DNA from: CAVORB01 sp964395315
Lineage (GTDB): Bacteria > Pseudomonadota > Gammaproteobacteria > Chromatiales > Chromatiaceae
Length of the DNA: 39,018 bases
Direction of reading: 5' to 3'
Assembly: GCA_964395315.1 (NCBI GenBank)
Contig: CAYNBI010000024.1
Location: forward strand, 1 to 39,018
Made by a program: the position numbers and the translations under genes
Part shown: in pieces, positions 34,909-39,018 of the stretch
How the letters are laid out: each line of letters starts with the position of its first letter
Numbering within the stretch: the first letter of the stretch is position 1
Notes under the pieces: model-generated
Databases searched by the model: none
What the model saw: only the letters and a program-made list of their open reading frames with translations
Told to the model about the DNA's origin: nothing

Positions 34909-36485
34909 GTCCACGCGGCCATCTCGCGCTCGTGCTCCACGCGCACCTGCCCTTCGTCCGTCACCCCGAGCACGCCCGCTTCCTGGAAGAGCACTGGCTG
35001 TTCGAGGCCATCACCGATTGCTACCTGCCGTTGCTCTCCGTGCTCCGGGACGCGGCGAGCCGTGAGTCGCGCTTCCGGCTCACCCTCTCGCTCTCCCCAA
35101 CCCTGTTGTCCATGGTGGCGGATCCGTTCCTCAGGCTGAGGTATCTCGACTATCTCGATCGCCTGGAGAGGCTCTGCGTCCGCGAGGCCGACCGTCTGCG
35201 AGCAGACGGCGCCCGTCGTTCATTGGCCCGTTACTATCACCGGCGCCTGGTGCGGCTGAGATCGTTCTACCTGGATGAGCTTGGAGGCGACCTGATCGCC
35301 GCCTGGTCCGGGCTGGAGCGTGCTGGAACGGTCGAGCTGATGACGACGGGCGCGACCCATGGCTATCTGCCCCTGCTGCGGGAGGTACCGACCGCGGTAA
35401 AGGCTCAGCTCGGTGTCGCCGCCGACCACTTCGCAGTCACCTTCGGCCATCGTTCGGATGGCATCTGGCTGCCGGAGTGCGGTTACTATCCGGGCCTCGA
35501 GCGGGCGGTGGTGAGTGCTGGATTTCGCTGGTTCCTGCTCGACGCCCACGGGCTGCAGCAGGCGCGTCCGCGGCCACCGCAGGGCGCCTACGCGCCGGTG
35601 GGCTCGGAGGGGATCGTGGTGTTCGGGCGTGACCCGCTGTCGGTGCGGGAGGTCTGGAGCCGCGAGCGCGGTTTTCCTGGAAACCCGCTCTACCGCGAGT
35701 ACCACAGGGACCTGGGTCTCGAGGATGGCGGCAGGGGCGTGCGGGACTTCCTGCCCCCGGGCGTGGCGAAGGCACCGACCGGAATCAAGTACTTCCGTGT
35801 GACCGGGAACACGGAGCACAAGGCGCTCTACGAGCCCGCCCCCGCACTGCGCCAGGCGCGGCTTGATGCCGGCCGATTTCTGGAGGCGCGCCGCCGCTTC
35901 CTCGCTGGTCTCACCGGGTGCCCGCATCCGCCGGTGATGGTCGCGGCGTTCGATGCGGAGCTTTTCGGGCACTGGTGGTTCGAGGGCCCGGCCTTCCTCG
36001 AAGCGATGATCCGCAGACTGGACGCGGGCGAGGGACCAGATCCGGTAACCCTGGGAGAATATCTGGCTCTCCACGGCACGGCGGCGGTCGCGCAGCCCGC
36101 GGCCTCGAGTTGGGGAGAGGGGGGCTATAATCAGGCCTGGCTGCGCCCGGAAACGGGATGGGTTTACCTGCAGCTGCAACAGGCCGGCGCCGAGTTGCAG
36201 GGGTTGGTGCGTCAGCACCTGGGCCGCATGGGAGACGAACACGCCGGGCGGGTGCTGCGTCAGGCCGCCCGCTCCTTGCTGCTGGCCCAGAGCTCGGACT
36301 GGACATTTCACCTCGGGCGGGGAGGTGGAACGGATTACGCGCGGACGCGCCTGCGGGACCAACTGGCGCGCGTGCGCTATCTTGTCCAGGCGCTGCGGGC
36401 CGGCGAGGTGTGCGAGCGGCGACTCGGGGTGCTCGAACAGATGGACAACCTGTTCCCGGAGCTCGATCTCGCCCACTTCTCATGA
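34905..36485 (+). CDS. GH57 1,4-alpha-glucan branching enzyme
   Basis: A 526-aa enzyme like the TK1436/Thermus GH57 branching enzymes, which cut alpha-1,4 chains and re-attach them as alpha-1,6 branches. The start LHAHLPFVRH, nucleophile Glu191 (WLPECGYYPG), acid Asp350 (AAFDAELFGHWW) and C-terminal helical domain with YNQAWLRPETGW all fit, as does the length. The GTG start overlaps the DUF4912 stop by 4 bases. No GlgB (GH13) is in the window, so this is probably the branching activity that goes with GlgA here. Confidence 0.92.
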   Translation: MSPRGHLALVLHAHLPFVRHPEHARFLEEHWLFEAITDCYLPLLSVLRDAASRESRFRLTLSLSPTLLSMVADPFLRLRYLDYLDRLERLCVREADRLRADGARRSLARYYHRRLVRLRSFYLDELGGDLIAAWSGLERAGTVELMTTGATHGYLPLLREVPTAVKAQLGVAADHFAVTFGHRSDGIWLPECGYYPGLERAVVSAGFRWFLLDAHGLQQARPRPPQGAYAPVGSEGIVVFGRDPLSVREVWSRERGFPGNPLYREYHRDLGLEDGGRGVRDFLPPGVAKAPTGIKYFRVTGNTEHKALYEPAPALRQARLDAGRFLEARRRFLAGLTGCPHPPVMVAAFDAELFGHWWFEGPAFLEAMIRRLDAGEGPDPVTLGEYLALHGTAAVAQPAASSWGEGGYNQAWLRPETGWVYLQLQQAGAELQGLVRQHLGRMGDEHAGRVLRQAARSLLLAQSSDWTFHLGRGGGTDYARTRLRDQLARVRYLVQALRAGEVCERRLGVLEQMDNLFPELDLAHFS

Positions 36486-36537
36486 TGGGGCGAGTGGGCT
36501 GCGCACCCTTGGGGTCAGCTCGTCGAGGATGGCTCTC

Positions 36538-38004
36538 ATGTACATCACAATCGTCGCTGCCGAGTGCGCGCCCGCGGCCAAGGTCGGCGGCCTGGGAGAC
36601 TTCGTCCAGGGACTGGCGCGTGAGCTCGCCGCCGGCGGTCACGAGCTTGAGGTCTTTCTACCCAGGTACGACTGCCTGCGCTTCGAGAGCGTCGCGGACT
36701 TGCACAAGGTCTATGAAGGCTTACAGGTGCCCTTCTACGCCGATTGGATCCGCTGCGACGTGGAGTGCGGCTGGAGCGGGGGCATCAGGTGTCTGTTCGT
36801 TGATCCGCAGTCCCCGGAAGGCTTCTTCCGCCGGGGTGCCATCTACGGGGAGCCGGACGACGCGGACCGCTTCGCCTTGTTCTCGCGCGCCGTCCTCGAG
36901 GTCATGCACCGCTCTGGGAGGCACCCGGATATCATCCATTGCAACGACTGGCACACCGGGTTGCTGCCGGTTCTTTTCTACGAGGTCTATTCCGGGCTCG
37001 GGATGACCCATCCGAGGGTGTGCTTCACCCTGCACAACCTGGGTTACCAGGGCCGATCGGGGGAGTTCGTCTGCCATCAGGTCGGGCTCGATCCGCAGCG
37101 TGTCATGACTCCGGATCGTCTGCTCGACCCTGAGCAACCCCATACCGCCAACCTGCTCAAGGGCGGCATCGTCTATGCCAACCACGTTACGACCGTCTCG
37201 CCCCGCTATGCCTGGGAGATCCGGTTCACCGAGCAGGGAATGGGGCTGCAGGAGACGCTGCGCATCCATGGCGAAAAACTGACCGGCATCCTCAACGGCA
37301 TCGACGGCGCGACCTGGGATCCACGAAGCGACAGCTACATCGCGCGTCATTTCGGGCCGGACAGCCTGCCCGACAAGGCGGTGAACAAGTCCGAGCTCAG
37401 AAACAGGTTTGGGCTCGAACATGCGCACAAGCCTCTTGTGTCCGTGATCAGCCGCCTCGACCACCAGAAGGGAGTGGAGCTGATCGCGCACGCCGTGCGC
37501 CACTCGTTAACCCGCGGGTGCCAGGTGGTGCTGCTCGGCAGCGCGCAGGAACCCGCGATCGCGGCGCGGTTCCTGGCCTTGAAGGGCGAGCTGCACGGAA
37601 ACGCAGATTGCCACCTGGAGCTCGGGTACGACGAGAGGCTCGCTCACCAGATCTATGCCGCCGCGGACATCATCGTGATCCCGAGTCTCTACGAACCATG
37701 CGGTCTAACCCAGATGATCGCAATGAAGTACGCCGTGGTCCCGGTGGCGCGTCGGGTTGGCGGTCTGGGCGATACCGTGTTCGACGCCAATTTCTGCGAC
37801 CAGCCCTTTGAGCGGCGCAACGGATACCTGTTCGATGATCCAAAGCCCCAAGGGCTCGAGTCCGCGCTGGATCGGGCCATCGGTCTCTGGTTCGAATACC
37901 CGCAATACTTCCGCCAGCTACGCCTGAACGGCATGGCGACGGACCATTCCTGGCGGGACCCGGCGCAGAAATACGTGGAAATCTACGAGCGGATCCGCGC
38001 TTGA
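36538..38004 (+). CDS. glgA: Glycogen synthase (ADP-glucose)
   Basis: A 488-aa GT5 enzyme that extends alpha-1,4 glucan chains from ADP-glucose. The N-terminal KVGGLGD (15-21) is the donor-binding KxGGL loop; Glu386 in SLYEPCGLTQMIAM is the conserved catalytic-site Glu of retaining GT-B enzymes, followed by RRVGGLGDTV. ATG 36538 is preferred over ATG 36529 because GAGG is 9 bases upstream of it and directly abuts the other. It is the last gene of the operon, convergent with hspQ, with no terminator seen in the 13-base gap. Confidence 0.96.
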   Translation: MYITIVAAECAPAAKVGGLGDFVQGLARELAAGGHELEVFLPRYDCLRFESVADLHKVYEGLQVPFYADWIRCDVECGWSGGIRCLFVDPQSPEGFFRRGAIYGEPDDADRFALFSRAVLEVMHRSGRHPDIIHCNDWHTGLLPVLFYEVYSGLGMTHPRVCFTLHNLGYQGRSGEFVCHQVGLDPQRVMTPDRLLDPEQPHTANLLKGGIVYANHVTTVSPRYAWEIRFTEQGMGLQETLRIHGEKLTGILNGIDGATWDPRSDSYIARHFGPDSLPDKAVNKSELRNRFGLEHAHKPLVSVISRLDHQKGVELIAHAVRHSLTRGCQVVLLGSAQEPAIAARFLALKGELHGNADCHLELGYDERLAHQIYAAADIIVIPSLYEPCGLTQMIAMKYAVVPVARRVGGLGDTVFDANFCDQPFERRNGYLFDDPKPQGLESALDRAIGLWFEYPQYFRQLRLNGMATDHSWRDPAQKYVEIYERIRA

Positions 38005-38017
38005 CCGGGACGGACCC

Positions 38018-38335
38018 TCAGTTGCGGCGCGTGAGCGGGAGGTATCCGTCCTCGTTGAGACCGGCGAAGTACTCATCGATCAGCGGGTGACGGACGGGCG
38101 CCCTGGACAGGTCAGGCTCTAGATTGCGTTCGGCGACGTAGGTTTCATGCTCCGCGCCGTCGACCAGCACCCGGTACCAGGGCTTGTCCCTTGGCGGCCG
38201 TGAACGTGCCACGCGCGTGTACCAGAGATCGCCGCCCTGGAAGACGGCGTCCACATCCACGATAACCCCGCGGTAATCGAATAGCCGATGGTGTACCAAC
38301 TGTCCGACGCGAAACTTGGCCTCGGCGGTCGTCAT
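38018..38335 (-). CDS. hspQ: Heat shock protein HspQ (YccV-like)
   Basis: A 105-aa HspQ/hemimethylated DNA-binding-domain protein. FRVGQLVHHRLFDYRGVIVDVD is the family N-terminus, and PWYRVLVDGAEHETYVAERNL is the conserved second half. In E. coli and Yersinia HspQ acts as a specificity factor for Lon and binds hemimethylated DNA at oriC. ATG 38335 is taken as the start, with GGGA just upstream; an in-frame GTG at 38344 is possible. Confidence 0.93.
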   Translation of the reverse strand: MTTAEAKFRVGQLVHHRLFDYRGVIVDVDAVFQGGDLWYTRVARSRPPRDKPWYRVLVDGAEHETYVAERNLEPDLSRAPVRHPLIDEYFAGLNEDGYLPLTRRN

Positions 38336-38476
38336 CTGTCCCACGGAGCATCCGCGCTGGAGATCGCAGAGCGCGTCGGCGGGGGCGGCGGCCTGACCGC
38401 TCCGATTGCGCGTCCAGCATCCGCGCTCGCTGTAGCTGCGCTGCTGATGTCGCGCGTTGACCGGCGCGGCAGGGCG

Positions 38477-38782
38477 TCAGGGTTTATTCGGGTGACGGGC
38501 GGCGGGGACATGGCTTGGTCCGTTCAGCAGGATGGGCATGCCGAGGCGCACGGCGGGAGCATCGGAGGCATCGTCGACCGTCATCTCCCCCGGGATGCTC
38601 ATGACCCGCTCGACCAGGCGCTCCCGGCTGTCCGGCTCGATCGCCGCCATGCCCAGGAGCAGGGTAACCCCCAACGCGAGCAGGACGAGCACCCACATCG
38701 GCGCGCCGCGCGAACGCCGCTCCAGGAACAGTGGGCGCTCGCGCCAGCGGCGTTCCAGCAGTTCGAACTCGTCTTTCGGCAT
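38477..38782 (-). CDS. Hypothetical single-helix membrane protein
   Basis: A 101-aa protein with a basic N-terminus (ELLERRWRERPLFLERRSRG), one membrane helix at about residues 29-49 and a C-terminal part that would be periplasmic. The predicted N-in, C-out topology is from the positive residues before the helix. GAGG lies about 11 bases upstream of the ATG. I do not recognise a family. It is followed by hspQ on the same strand after a 140-base gap. Confidence 0.6.
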   Translation of the reverse strand: MPKDEFELLERRWRERPLFLERRSRGAPMWVLVLLALGVTLLLGMAAIEPDSRERLVERVMSIPGEMTVDDASDAPAVRLGMPILLNGPSHVPAARHPNKP

Positions 38783-38862
38783 GGATGGTCTGTCCCTCGC
38801 TGGCAGGCGCGAAACCTGCCTTTCGGCGTCAATGCGCGCCGGTACACACCGTGAAAGTCTAG

Positions 38863-39018
38863 TTAAGCAAGGAGCTTGGCGCAAAAACTATCGAAGCCAT
38901 CCCGGGATAGCCAGTCCCTTTTTTCGATGATATCACCGGTGCGGCCGTCGATCTTGACCCGATATTCAGGCCCCTCCAGTACATGGCCATCGATCTCTCT
39001 TGGATCGCCCTCACCGGC
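38863..39018 (-). CDS. PepSY-like domain protein, 5' part outside the window
   Basis: The last 51 codons of a - strand gene that enters from beyond the window end. The visible peptide includes HVLEGPEYRVKIDGRTGDII, which resembles the end of a PepSY repeat (strand, V-x-I-D-G-x-T-G turn). Such domains are found in small periplasmic proteins, often paired with two-component systems. The stop is TAA at 38865-38863. The assignment is tentative because the main part is not visible. Confidence 0.5.
   Translation of the reverse strand, partial: AGEGDPREIDGHVLEGPEYRVKIDGRTGDIIEKRDWLSRDGFDSFCAKLLA

Noticed and set aside
36126..36131. TATAAT inside the GH57 branching enzyme gene as an internal promoter for glgA
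   Set aside because: It encodes part of GGYNQAW in a conserved segment, no -35 box is suitably placed, and it is about 400 bases from glgA.

Overview
The window is a GC-rich chromosomal segment of a gammaproteobacterium. Two gene orders known from that class support this: accD-folC-dedD-cvpA-purF(-metZ) on the left, and rsgA/orn/queG/nnr/tsaE on the right. Together with the GC content, the gene set suggests a Chromatiales- or Ectothiorhodospira-like lineage, but that is inference. No rRNA, tRNA, CRISPR array, prophage or transposase was recognised.

Layout. Positions 1-7300 hold the end of trpB, then trpA, accD, folC, dedD, cvpA and purF, all on the + strand (tryptophan, fatty acid, folate, septum/colicin V-related and purine genes). 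metZ and a small methyltransferase follow, then an AI-2E-type permease. Convergent to these are uppP (apparently with an AUC start) and a degenerate phosphopantetheinyl transferase. A 69-aa unknown gene and tex come next on the + strand. From 15.1 to 22 kb a hemerythrin-like gene and a general L-amino-acid ABC transporter lie on the - strand. The transporter ATPase gene (aapP) is split from aapJ-Q-M by an inserted + strand pair: a small secreted protein and a Ca/Na antiporter. From 22.2 to 25.2 kb there are a lone STAS protein, an unknown 118-aa protein and a - strand run of cytochrome c, rsgA and an EVE-domain gene. From 25.3 to 29.2 kb are orn, queG, nnr and tsaE.

After tsaE the expected amiB-mutL order is replaced by a storage-metabolism block on the + strand (29.3-38.0 kb): ppk2, glgX, a GH57 enzyme, a DUF4912 protein, a second GH57 enzyme (branching-enzyme type) and glgA. 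From glgX to glgA the genes overlap or nearly touch, so this looks like one operon that builds, branches and trims alpha-glucan. Polyphosphate kinase 2 sits just upstream. hspQ, a one-helix membrane protein and the end of a PepSY-like gene close the window on the - strand.

Most notable items: (1) a dispersed hairpin-bearing intergenic repeat, with three long copies and one fragment, downstream of accD, cvpA and the 118-aa gene and upstream of aapJ; (2) the GH57-DUF4912-GH57-GlgA operon, where the DUF4912 protein has a long Pro-rich linker and no established role; (3) an apparent AUC start codon for uppP; (4) an AT-rich islet with an inverted repeat between orn and queG; (5) a phosphopantetheinyl transferase that lacks the usual SHS histidine.
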